This document shows positions 1 through 6,146 of a DNA stretch of 13,435 bases, one piece after another. Each line of letters begins with the position of its first letter. Positions within the stretch are counted from its first letter, which is position 1. The DNA lies in NCBI GenBank assembly GCA_013003255.1, contig JABDJZ010000353.1:1-13435 (forward strand). The letters are read 5' to 3'. This stretch comes from Rhodothermales bacterium. GTDB taxonomy: Bacteria > Bacteroidota > Rhodothermia > Rhodothermales > UBA10348. The translations under genes and the position numbers were made by a program. The notes below the pieces were generated by a model that saw only the letters and a list, made by a program, of their open reading frames with translations, ran no database searches and was not told where the DNA came from.

Positions 1-266
1 TAGTTGTACAGCGTGCCCTTGCCGAATTCGGCCCGGGATGCAATCTCCTCCAGGGTCGCGCCCACGAATCCGCGTTCCGCAAACACGGTGCGAGCGGCAT
101 CGAGGATCTCTCGGCGGCGGGCCAGGCGTTCACGTTCACGCCGGCTCGGGCGCGCGGGCGCAGCTGCGGGCGTCGCGGAGGATGCCTTCGTTGCGGCTGC
201 GTCTGCGGCCGTAGCGGACGTCGAAACGGCCGCAACTGCGGCGTCTGAATTGGGGGTAAACGACAA
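1..266 (-). CDS. TetR/AcrR-family transcriptional regulator, N-terminal part (runs off left edge)
   Basis: On the minus strand the frame reads a typical TetR N-terminal helix-turn-helix. A basic stretch (RRERERLARRREILDAAR) leads into FAERGFVGATLEEIASRAE and ends at GKGTLYNY, where the window stops. The ligand-binding C-terminal domain is therefore not visible. Before the DNA-binding domain lies an unusual leader of about 40 residues, rich in Ala, Thr, Ser and Pro. The open frame is bounded by an in-frame TAA at 320-318 and has no ATG before the conserved domain. I chose TTG at 266-264; CTG at 284-282 is the other possibility. Two operator-like palindromes at 292-307 and 311-326 lie directly upstream, which fits autoregulation as in many TetR genes. 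The gene follows the mannose-1-phosphate guanylyltransferase on the same strand with a gap of about 125 nt, so it probably has its own promoter. The family is certain; the start and the regulated targets are not. Confidence 0.85.
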   Translation of the reverse strand, partial: MSFTPNSDAAVAAVSTSATAADAAATKASSATPAAAPARPSRRERERLARRREILDAARTVFAERGFVGATLEEIASRAEFGKGTLYN

Positions 267-291
267 GGAAGCGGGAGGCGCCAGGGGTGAA

Positions 292-307
292 GTGACCGGC
301 TGGTCAC
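292..307. promoter_or_regulatory. Operator-like palindrome upstream of the TetR gene (site 1)
   Basis: GTGACC-GGCT-GGTCAC: two perfect 6-bp inverted arms around a 4-bp centre. It lies about 26 bp upstream of the proposed TTG start of the TetR-family gene. Short palindromes in the promoter are the usual binding sites of TetR proteins. That this one is bound by its neighbour is inference. Confidence 0.5.
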
Positions 308-310
308 GAA

Positions 311-326
311 GCGACCGTTACGTCAC
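311..326. promoter_or_regulatory. Second, imperfect operator-like palindrome (site 2)
   Basis: GCGACC-GTTA-CGTCAC has the same 6-4-6 layout as site 1 and keeps most of its arm bases. Its arms are complementary at 4 of 6 positions. The two site centres are 19 bp apart, close to two helical turns, so two regulator dimers could sit on nearly the same face of the DNA. It is weaker evidence than site 1 because the arms are imperfect. Confidence 0.35.
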
Positions 327-391
327 CTTGTCCGGGCGGATGCACGCCAGTGTCGAAGTTACCGTGAAGGATGCGGGCGCCTGAGCCCGTC

Positions 392-1459
392 CTAGACGTA
401 GTCGTCCAACTGGTGGCTGTGCAGGTAGTCCACCACGGATTTGACCTGCTGGCTGTTCTCCCGATTGCAGACCAGGATGGCGTCGTCCGTATCGATCACG
501 ACGGTGTCGTGCATCCCCACGAGGACCACCAGCCGCTCGTCACTCGAGATCAGGCATCGACTGGAGTTGTAGGTCACCGCCTGTCCGAGCACCGCATGGC
601 CGTGCGCGTCCTTCGGGTTGAGATCATAGACAGCCCGCCAGTCTCCGACGTCACTCCAGCCAAAGCTGCCCGGTACGGTGTAGACTTTCTCTGCGCGCTC
701 CATGACTCCGTAGTCAATGGAGATGCTCTTGCAGGTGGAGAAGGACTCGCGGAGCGCTTCATCCTCCTCGGGGGTGTCGACGACCTTTTCCAGCGGTCGG
801 AATGCTTCGTACAGGTCCGGCATGAGCCGAGCTATCGAATCGATGATGGTCTGGGCACGCCAGACAAACATGCCCGAGTTCCAGAGGAAGTCACCGGAAT
901 CCAGGAAACGCTCCGCTGTGGCGACGTCCGGCTTTTCGGCGAATGTCTTGACGCGCGATGCCCGGAGTTCGTCCATGTCACCGGCTTCGAACTGGACGTA
1001 CCCGTAGCCCGTGGCAGGGTGGGTGGGCTCGATGCCGATGGTCACGAGCGCCCCGTTTTCCTGAGCCGCCTCAATGGCCACTGCCAGGACTTCCTGAAAG
1101 CGACGCACGTTGGAGATAACGTGGTCCGAAGGAAGAACCACCATGGTGGCATCCGGATCACGCTCCGCAATCTTGAGCGCAGCGTACAGAATGCACGGCG
1201 CCGTATTCCTGCTGAAGGGCTCGGCCAGGATGTTCTCGACGGGGATGGCCGGTAGCTGGTCCGACGTGATCGTGCGATACCGTTCGTTGGTAACCACGTA
1301 GCTCCTTTCCGGAGGCACGATTCCCTGCAGTCTGGCGACGGTGTTCTGGATCAGCGTTCCCTCGCCAAAGACGTTGAGGAATTGCTTGGGTCGTGCCTTT
1401 CGACTGCGAGGCCAGAAGCGGGCCCCGATGCCGCCGGCCATGATGACTGCGTGGGTCAT
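392..1459 (-). CDS. manC: Mannose-1-phosphate guanylyltransferase (GDP-mannose pyrophosphorylase)
   Basis: This enzyme makes GDP-mannose from mannose-1-phosphate and GTP in the cytoplasm, supplying polysaccharide, lipopolysaccharide and glycan synthesis. The 355-residue product starts MTHAVIMAGG. It carries the nucleotidyltransferase signature GGIGARFWPRSR (residues 9-20) followed by PKQF (24-27), PSDH (110-113, metal/nucleotide site), FAEKP (173-177), WNSGMF (193-198), SIDYGVME (247-254) and GWSDVGDW (267-274). The length matches the stand-alone class of about 350-360 residues. There is no C-terminal phosphomannose-isomerase domain as in the longer bifunctional enzymes. The frame stays open upstream to an ATG at 1570, but that would add 37 residues ahead of the conserved N-terminal beta strand, so I start at the ATG at 1459-1457. 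There is no clear ribosome-binding site. The gene is divergent from the lipoprotein gene at 1786. The symbol is by family; rfbM is also used. Confidence 0.95.
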   Translation of the reverse strand: MTHAVIMAGGIGARFWPRSRKARPKQFLNVFGEGTLIQNTVARLQGIVPPERSYVVTNERYRTITSDQLPAIPVENILAEPFSRNTAPCILYAALKIAERDPDATMVVLPSDHVISNVRRFQEVLAVAIEAAQENGALVTIGIEPTHPATGYGYVQFEAGDMDELRASRVKTFAEKPDVATAERFLDSGDFLWNSGMFVWRAQTIIDSIARLMPDLYEAFRPLEKVVDTPEEDEALRESFSTCKSISIDYGVMERAEKVYTVPGSFGWSDVGDWRAVYDLNPKDAHGHAVLGQAVTYNSSRCLISSDERLVVLVGMHDTVVIDTDDAILVCNRENSQQVKSVVDYLHSHQLDDYV

Positions 1460-1785
1460 GTGGGAAGGGAGTGCCTGAAAATGTGCATCACGGGAATGTA
1501 CGCGCTCGGGGGGTGACCGCGGCGTTAAATGGTGCGCAAGATCCGGCCTGAGGCGCGGCCGATTGAGCACGGAATGTCCTCAAAACTGAACAGTATTGAA
1601 GACATGGGCCGGAGCGCGTCCGTCCGGCATTGTGTGCTTCTCGGCCCAGAAATGCGGGATAATGAGGTTGAATGTCGTGATTTCAGCGGCGCGACAGACC
1701 GACGGCCCCTCGCGGCCTGCGGTTTGCAAAGGTCAGAACAGACACCGTCGGAAGGTGCTTCTGGACAAGCTGAACGAACACGGAC
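1460..1785. other. Gene-free divergent intergenic region
   Basis: This region of about 325 bp separates the minus-strand guanylyltransferase from the plus-strand lipoprotein gene, so it must hold both promoters if each gene has its own. I see no convincing sigma-70 pair or Bacteroidetes-type TAnnTTTG element. The nearest is CAGTTTTG on the minus strand near 1580-1587, which matches only partly. There is no tRNA-like or strong hairpin structure. The short open frames here have no protein-like features. Confidence 0.5.
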
Positions 1786-2286
1786 ATGACCATGAAAACG
1801 ACCACTACGGGCCTACTGACCATCGCGCTACTCACCATGACAGCCGGCTGTGTCTTCGAGGAGGGCATTGGCCCCGTTGGCCCTCAGGGCCCTCCGGGAA
1901 ACGCCAACGTATTCAGCCTGAATTTTGACTTCCTCTTGGCCGATGCCGCCATCAACGGCTATGTGGCCTCGGTGCAGTATGACGTACCCGACATCAATAC
2001 CGGCGTGGTCCAGGAGGGGGCCGTGTTGCTCTTCTTCCGTGATCAGGGGACGTGGACGGCCATGCCGTACACCTTCTACACGGACGATGGCGATGCCGTC
2101 TCCATGGGCTTCGGGTACGATGTCGGATTCATGGAGGTCTTCTACGAAACGGCCTTTACTGATCCGGCCCTGCTCCCGGACCGCGAAATGAAGGCCGTTA
2201 TCATTGACGGGTTCACCGCCTTCAAGGCCGGCATTGATTTGACGGACTACAACGCGGTAGCGGAGTACTTCGGCCTGGAGGGATAG
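1786..2286 (+). CDS. Small lipoprotein with short collagen-like Gly-X-Y tract
   Basis: The product has 166 residues. A lipoprotein signal peptide ends in the lipobox TAGC, with the lipidated Cys at residue 22. The mature protein begins with a short acidic linker and four Gly-X-Y triplets (GPVGPQGPPGNA, residues 29-40), followed by a predicted beta-rich globular domain of about 125 residues with many aromatic and Asp residues. The pattern of lipobox, short GPxGPQG tract, NANV and a compact beta domain is common in hypothetical lipoproteins of Bacteroidota; their function is unknown. The tract is too short to form a stable collagen helix on its own, so it may be a linker. There are two possible ATG starts, 1786 and 1792; the second gives the more usual MKTTTTG start. 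No clear Shine-Dalgarno sequence is present. The final location (inner or outer membrane) is not shown. Confidence 0.85.
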   Translation: MTMKTTTTGLLTIALLTMTAGCVFEEGIGPVGPQGPPGNANVFSLNFDFLLADAAINGYVASVQYDVPDINTGVVQEGAVLLFFRDQGTWTAMPYTFYTDDGDAVSMGFGYDVGFMEVFYETAFTDPALLPDREMKAVIIDGFTAFKAGIDLTDYNAVAEYFGLEG

Positions 2287-2379
2287 GATTTTGGTCGGTC
2301 GCCGGGCTTTAGTGGCCGCGGGGCGCGTCGATATTCAGTTCAGTAACTGGACGACACACCCTTACGTGATTCTGGCCTT

Positions 2380-2568
2380 ATGCGTGACCTAAACTTCGAA
2401 TCCCGGAGCCTGATTCGTCGGACCAGCACCCCCAAGATGCGGCACGTTATAGCCGGTTTCTGCAGGACTGCCCTCGAAGACTATCGCGAAGCAGGGTATC
2501 CCTTCGGAAAAACCATGGACGGTATGCTGCTCTGGTTCGAGTACGGGCAGCGAACCACCGACAACTAG
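2380..2568 (+). CDS. Small protein of unknown function (62 residues)
   Basis: I do not recognise the family. The product is soluble, has no signal peptide or membrane segment, and has a basic N-terminal third (SRSLIRRTSTPKMR). The C-terminal half (TALEDYREAGYPFGKTMDG, then MLLWFEYGQRTTDN) looks like a compact helical protein with conserved-looking Gly, Pro and aromatic residues rather than random translation. No overlapping frame is a better candidate. It starts with ATG 93 bp after the collagen-like lipoprotein gene, and a long plus-strand hairpin (2602-2635) sits 33 bp after its stop, as expected for a transcribed gene. There is no clear ribosome-binding site. It could still be a chance frame, but the composition and the terminator argue for a real gene. 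Confidence 0.55.
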   Translation: MRDLNFESRSLIRRTSTPKMRHVIAGFCRTALEDYREAGYPFGKTMDGMLLWFEYGQRTTDN

Positions 2569-2601
2569 GCGCCTCAGGACTATTCCCCTGACTGTTCGGA
2601 A

Positions 2602-2635
2602 AGAAGGCCTCTCATCTGCGGATGGGGGGCCTTCT
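2602..2635 (+). terminator. Long hairpin with UNCG-type tetraloop between convergent genes
   Basis: AGAAGGCC (2602-2609) pairs with GGCCTTCT (2628-2635). The inner parts TCT/GGG (U-G, C-G, U-G) and CATC/GATG continue the stem to a total of about 15 base pairs, closed by C(UGCG)G, a UNCG-type stable tetraloop. The U-G pairs form only in RNA from the plus strand, so it fits that strand best. It would end the 62-residue gene's transcript. The tail (CAGTTTGA) is only weakly U-rich. Read from the minus strand, the outer 8-bp stem still forms and is followed by CTTTCC, so it may also work for the operon ending at 2649. Confidence 0.6.
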
Positions 2636-2648
2636 CAGTTTGATGGAC

Positions 2649-3794
2649 CTAACGGCCAATCACTATCGGCCTGGAGGAGACTGACGTCTTTGCTATGGTT
2701 CGGAGCAGGTACAGGCCGGGGGACAGCGCGCCTAGGTCCATTCGGCTTGGTCCAGCAGGCGAGTCAATCACCATGACGCGGCGCCCGAGAATATCCCAGA
2801 TCTCGATGCGGGCGGGTTCGGCAAGGCGCACATTCAGGGACTCACGAACCGGCTGTGGCCAAACCTCGGCCAGCGTACCTGTCGAGGGCAGAACCTCAGC
2901 GGCCGTCGACGCGGCCAGGTCAAAGCGGGCGACCACCGGCAGGTGATCCGATGTTGAACTCGTGTAGCTCGGAAGCTCGGTCAGCAACTCAGAATACCGA
3001 TCGGCTGATCCGGCCACCAGAGTCGGCGCCACCTCGCTGCTCACGAGGATGTTATCGATGGTGCTGCCGGTCCGGCAGCGGCTGTCACTGCCGCAGAAGG
3101 TGCCAACCACCCCGTCCGAAATCAGGAAGTCGTATTCAGCGTCAGAGACGAAGTTGGCATACGGAGACGGTTTCCCGAACGTAATGGACCGCTCCGTCTC
3201 GTCATTGAAATCCCCGAGCACCACGAGCCAGTCCGACGTGTGCAGGAAGTCCAATCGGTTCTTCATGGCCGTCGAGGCGTCTTGACGCCGCTCGAAGGAC
3301 GTGTTGTCCGAGCAGCACTTCATGTGCAGCGTGACAAACATCATCTGGACGGTTTGCCCCCCGACGGTAACATTAGCGTCCAGAACGAACGGCGGTCGGC
3401 CTGCAAATTCGTAGCTGAACTGGCCGCTGGAAAACATGGGCCCGACCGACCGAATGGAGATCACGTCCTTCCGGAAGACAAACGCGCTGTACAGATTGCT
3501 GGAGGTGGAGAGCCGGCCATCCCACTCGTCACCCAATCGGCTCAGCAGGGCGCTAAGCACGGCCGAGGAGGTCACCTCCTGAAGCGCCCATAGGTCTACG
3601 CCGGATTGCTCCATGGTGGCCACGACGTGGGCCATCTGGGGATCGCCGGTCTGGAACTGCCTGATATTCCAGGCGGCCACATCCAGGGTGGCCACTGAGC
3701 CAATGCGGGTGACTGTCTGGGCCTCGGACGGGACGGCCAACAGGGCAAGAAGGAGCAGGCAGTAAAGTCTTGTCATGCGCCTGCTACGAACCAT
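2649..3794 (-). CDS. Secreted endonuclease/exonuclease/phosphatase-fold enzyme with T9SS C-terminal sorting domain
   Basis: This is a DNase-I-fold hydrolase of phosphodiesters or phosphomonoesters. In the 381-residue frame the catalytic set is complete: N43 (AWNIRQF), E73 (ALQEV), H157 (TLHMKC), D195 and N197 (GDFND), D247 (STIDNIL) and the final D283-H284 (SDHLPVVARF). A signal peptide ends at SEA|Q. After residue 300 there is a C-terminal domain of T9SS type A kind: WPQPVRESLNV, then WDILGRRV, then LSPGLYLLR. The enzyme should therefore be exported across the outer membrane and attached or released. Two Cys pairs (160/161 and 234/240) could form disulfides. The start may be ATG 3794 or, more likely for the signal peptide, ATG 3776 (MTRLYC), which has AGG a few bases upstream. 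It is the last gene of the operon, 20 nt after the NHL lipoprotein gene. The substrate (DNA, RNA, nucleotide, phospholipid or sugar phosphate) cannot be told from the motifs. Confidence 0.9.
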   Translation of the reverse strand: MVRSRRMTRLYCLLLLALLAVPSEAQTVTRIGSVATLDVAAWNIRQFQTGDPQMAHVVATMEQSGVDLWALQEVTSSAVLSALLSRLGDEWDGRLSTSSNLYSAFVFRKDVISIRSVGPMFSSGQFSYEFAGRPPFVLDANVTVGGQTVQMMFVTLHMKCCSDNTSFERRQDASTAMKNRLDFLHTSDWLVVLGDFNDETERSITFGKPSPYANFVSDAEYDFLISDGVVGTFCGSDSRCRTGSTIDNILVSSEVAPTLVAGSADRYSELLTELPSYTSSTSDHLPVVARFDLAASTAAEVLPSTGTLAEVWPQPVRESLNVRLAEPARIEIWDILGRRVMVIDSPAGPSRMDLGALSPGLYLLRTIAKTSVSSRPIVIGR

Positions 3795-3814
3795 CCATTC
3801 GTCCGATCCGCGGC

Positions 3815-5095
3815 CTACTCGAAGTCCGTGTTCAGGCGGAACCGGGAGAGGCGGTTATTGCCGGTGTCGGCCACGTACACAATGCGGCCGTAGTAACCCA
3901 CTCCCTGCGGGTTACGGAATTGCCGCGAGCCGTCGCCCGCGCCCCCGAAGGAGACAATGACGGGCTTAGTGGAGCGTGCGCCCGGAGGAGGAGCAACGCC
4001 TTCCACCCCTGCGGACGTGAATACGAACAAGCTGTCCTTGGCGGCGTCGGTGACGAAGATGTAGTTGGATCCGTCCGCCGCGTAGGTGATGTCGGACGGG
4101 TGGGCAAACTTGAACTCGTCGTAGAGGAAGCCGTCTCCACGCCCCTCATTGGCCGTGATGGTCAGCTTGTCTGTGTCCGGACGGTATTCCAGACCGTCTG
4201 AGGTAAGCACCGTGGTGATGCTGAGCACCGAGAATCGTAAAGGCGCTCCGGGCGCCATCGGCCCATCCGGTCCATCCGGATCAGAGGACTGAGCCAGAAT
4301 CAGTTCCTTGTTCTCTGTGGGAGATCCAAAGGACAGCCGCTGGGGGGGATGCACGAACGTGGTCACGTCGGTGGGATAGATAGCGCTGCGAAGGCTCTCT
4401 CGATTGGGATCCAGGGCGCCGATGGCCTGCACATTCTGACCTTCGACCGTGAACTCAAGAATGGCGTTGTGCGGCAGAATCACCGATGTGCGGTCATTGA
4501 TCGGGCCACGCCGCGAAACGTAGATCCGATTGTTGTTGATGACGCCGACCCCGGTGAAGTCCACTTGCTCATCCGTCTCGATTGGATCGGGACGGTTGAA
4601 CTTTCGGGAATCATCGTCAAACGGGTGCCAGATGATATTCGTCAGCGACGGATTCCCGGTGGTGAGGCCGGAGTAGTGCATGACCACCGGCAGGACCCAG
4701 TCGCGCCCGTTAAGGGTCGTATCCCTTTTGGCCGTGACGTACACGTCCAGCTTGCGATCTTGCACCACGGAGGTGCCACCCCGCGGGATCGACACAAACA
4801 GAGCGGGTCGTCCGGAAAGATCCAGCACGTGAAGCCCGCGGGCATCCACCACATAGATGAACTCGTCGAAGCCTACGTAGACGTCCTGCGGGGCGTCGAA
4901 AGGAGCGCCGTCCGCGCCTACCTCGTAGAACGGAAAGAGTGGCACATACTCGACCTCAGAAATGAGTCCAGGCTCCTGCCGGCCGGCGTCAAAGATCTCA
5001 TCCGTAACCGAATCGTTCTTGGATCCAAAGAGGTCATCACAGCCGACAAGTACGGCGGCGAGCAGCAGAGGTGCTATCAGGTGAGTCAGCTTCAC
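3815..5095 (-). CDS. Lipoprotein with NHL/beta-propeller repeats
   Basis: The product has 426 residues. The signal peptide (MKLTHLIAPLLLAAVLVGC) gives a lipidated Cys at residue 19, so this is a membrane-anchored periplasmic or surface protein. NHL-like blades can be seen near residues 66-95 (APQDVYVGFDEFIYVVDARG), 328-363 (HPSDITYAADGSNYIFVTDA) and most clearly 391-419 (FRNPQGVGYYGRIVYVADTG, then NNRLSRF). The middle is probably further blades of a six-bladed propeller. Propellers of this type usually bind proteins, sugars or nucleic acid. No catalytic motif is visible, so I assign no activity. A Gly/Pro/Asp-rich loop (DPDGPDGPMAPGAP, about 272-285) interrupts the middle. It starts with GTG (5095-5093), 19 nt after the PorV-like gene, without a Shine-Dalgarno sequence. 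The close spacing places it in the operon, where it may be an accessory binding protein for the receptor. Confidence 0.85.
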   Translation of the reverse strand: MKLTHLIAPLLLAAVLVGCDDLFGSKNDSVTDEIFDAGRQEPGLISEVEYVPLFPFYEVGADGAPFDAPQDVYVGFDEFIYVVDARGLHVLDLSGRPALFVSIPRGGTSVVQDRKLDVYVTAKRDTTLNGRDWVLPVVMHYSGLTTGNPSLTNIIWHPFDDDSRKFNRPDPIETDEQVDFTGVGVINNNRIYVSRRGPINDRTSVILPHNAILEFTVEGQNVQAIGALDPNRESLRSAIYPTDVTTFVHPPQRLSFGSPTENKELILAQSSDPDGPDGPMAPGAPLRFSVLSITTVLTSDGLEYRPDTDKLTITANEGRGDGFLYDEFKFAHPSDITYAADGSNYIFVTDAAKDSLFVFTSAGVEGVAPPPGARSTKPVIVSFGGAGDGSRQFRNPQGVGYYGRIVYVADTGNNRLSRFRLNTDFE

Positions 5096-5114
5096 GAATT
5101 CAGGAGGGACCCGT

Positions 5115-6146
5115 TCAAATGGAGATGTTCAGGCCAATTCGGTGGACGTTGCCAAGTCGGTCGAGGCGGTTGAAACCGTAGTCAGCCCTCAGAGACGGCT
5201 TGATGCCTGGAATTGAGAGTCCCATGCCGAGCGAAGGGGCGCTGGCCTCCTCTACGCCCAGGCGATAGCCGGCACGGAGCGATAGCGTGGACTGCCAGAC
5301 GTACTCGATTCCCATATTCCAGGTCTCCGCGTTGTCGGCCGGGTTGTTCAGCTGTGCTGAAACCGTGGCCGCATGCTCGGTGGAGTTCTGCATGAGCTCA
5401 TATGCCATCCCCAGCATGAATGTCGTCGGGGGCGTAGTCCGCTCGAAGTCCGTTTCCAGCGTTACCGGGTTGGGGCCGACCACGGTGCGAGACAGTTCGC
5501 CGGATGGCGTGCCGTCCAGACCGAAATTGAGGACAGCCACGCCCATCTGGGCACCTGTCGAACCCACCTTGTAGAATACTCCGAGGTCAAACACGTAGGT
5601 GGAGTTGGTGAGACCGGCGACCGACTCGCGTACGTATTTGGCAGTGATGCCGTAGCTGAACAGATCGGTTAGGGATTGGGATGCCGTGACGCCGATGGCA
5701 AGATCGCGCAGTGCGAACGTCTCGCCGGTCCCAAACGGCTGGAACTCCGTGGTGACGTCCATGCTGCCCGAATCCAGCGTTTGCAGGGAGAGGCCAAATG
5801 CAAAGCTGCTGCTGGACGGCCGGTAGAGCGCGGTAGCGCCTGCCATCTGAACATCCACGAAGTAGGAGGCCCGATGCAGGGAGACGTGCATTCCGTGCAA
5901 CTGGGCTGCGAGGGCCGGATTCCAGTACAGCGCTCCGGCATCCTTGGCACTGGCCACCGCGGTGTGGCCAAGGGCTGCCCCACGCGGGTCAACCGGAATC
6001 TTGAGGAACTGGAACCCCGACGTGCCGGCTCGCTCTCCGCCAAGGGACGGAAGTATCTGGGCCTCGGAGGTTTGGGCGCCTCCGAGGAGAAGCAGTCCGA
6101 GCGTGGCCAGAACCAGGGCTTTGATGGGCGTAGACGTGAGGTTCAT
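5115..6146 (-). CDS. PorV/PorQ-family outer-membrane beta-barrel protein
   Basis: The product has 343 residues with a signal peptide ending SEA|Q (cleavage after residue 29). It then has the family hallmark GTSGFQFLKIPVDPRGAALG (41-60), followed by a small-residue stretch and ALYWNPAL (72-79). The remainder is alternating amphipathic strands of a FadL-like 14-stranded barrel, ending in LNISI. PorV of the type IX secretion system shuttles cargo from the translocon to the attachment complex. PorQ and many paralogs are related but less well understood. The location is notable: it sits between a TonB-dependent receptor and two T9SS-exported proteins in one operon. Its ATG overlaps the receptor's stop as TGATG, so translation is probably coupled. 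Whether it is the cell's main PorV or a dedicated paralog cannot be judged from this window; a paralog is more likely because no other T9SS core gene is nearby. Confidence 0.9.
   Translation of the reverse strand: MNLTSTPIKALVLATLGLLLLGGAQTSEAQILPSLGGERAGTSGFQFLKIPVDPRGAALGHTAVASAKDAGALYWNPALAAQLHGMHVSLHRASYFVDVQMAGATALYRPSSSSFAFGLSLQTLDSGSMDVTTEFQPFGTGETFALRDLAIGVTASQSLTDLFSYGITAKYVRESVAGLTNSTYVFDLGVFYKVGSTGAQMGVAVLNFGLDGTPSGELSRTVVGPNPVTLETDFERTTPPTTFMLGMAYELMQNSTEHAATVSAQLNNPADNAETWNMGIEYVWQSTLSLRAGYRLGVEEASAPSLGMGLSIPGIKPSLRADYGFNRLDRLGNVHRIGLNISI

Noticed and set aside
374..389. CGGGC/GCCCG hairpin just after the guanylyltransferase stop
   Set aside because: It has only 5 base pairs, a 6-nt loop and no T-run on the minus strand, so it is too weak to call a terminator.
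371..1255. 294-codon plus-strand open frame opposite the guanylyltransferase gene
   Set aside because: It is antisense to a gene with complete family motifs, has no recognisable motif of its own, and is a usual by-product of GC-rich codon use.
1460..1570. N-terminal extension of the guanylyltransferase to ATG 1570
   Set aside because: The extra 37 residues precede the conserved first strand HAVIMAGG and are Arg/Pro/His-rich, so they look like translated leader.
1529..1928. Two short plus-strand frames in the gap and over the start of the collagen-like lipoprotein gene
   Set aside because: Composition is not protein-like, and one overlaps the lipoprotein gene in another frame while the lipoprotein has a clear signal peptide and lipobox.
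2336..2349. CAGTT-N4-AACTG inverted repeat upstream of the 62-residue gene
   Set aside because: The 5-bp arms are expected by chance in a region this size and no repeat or neighbouring regulator supports it.
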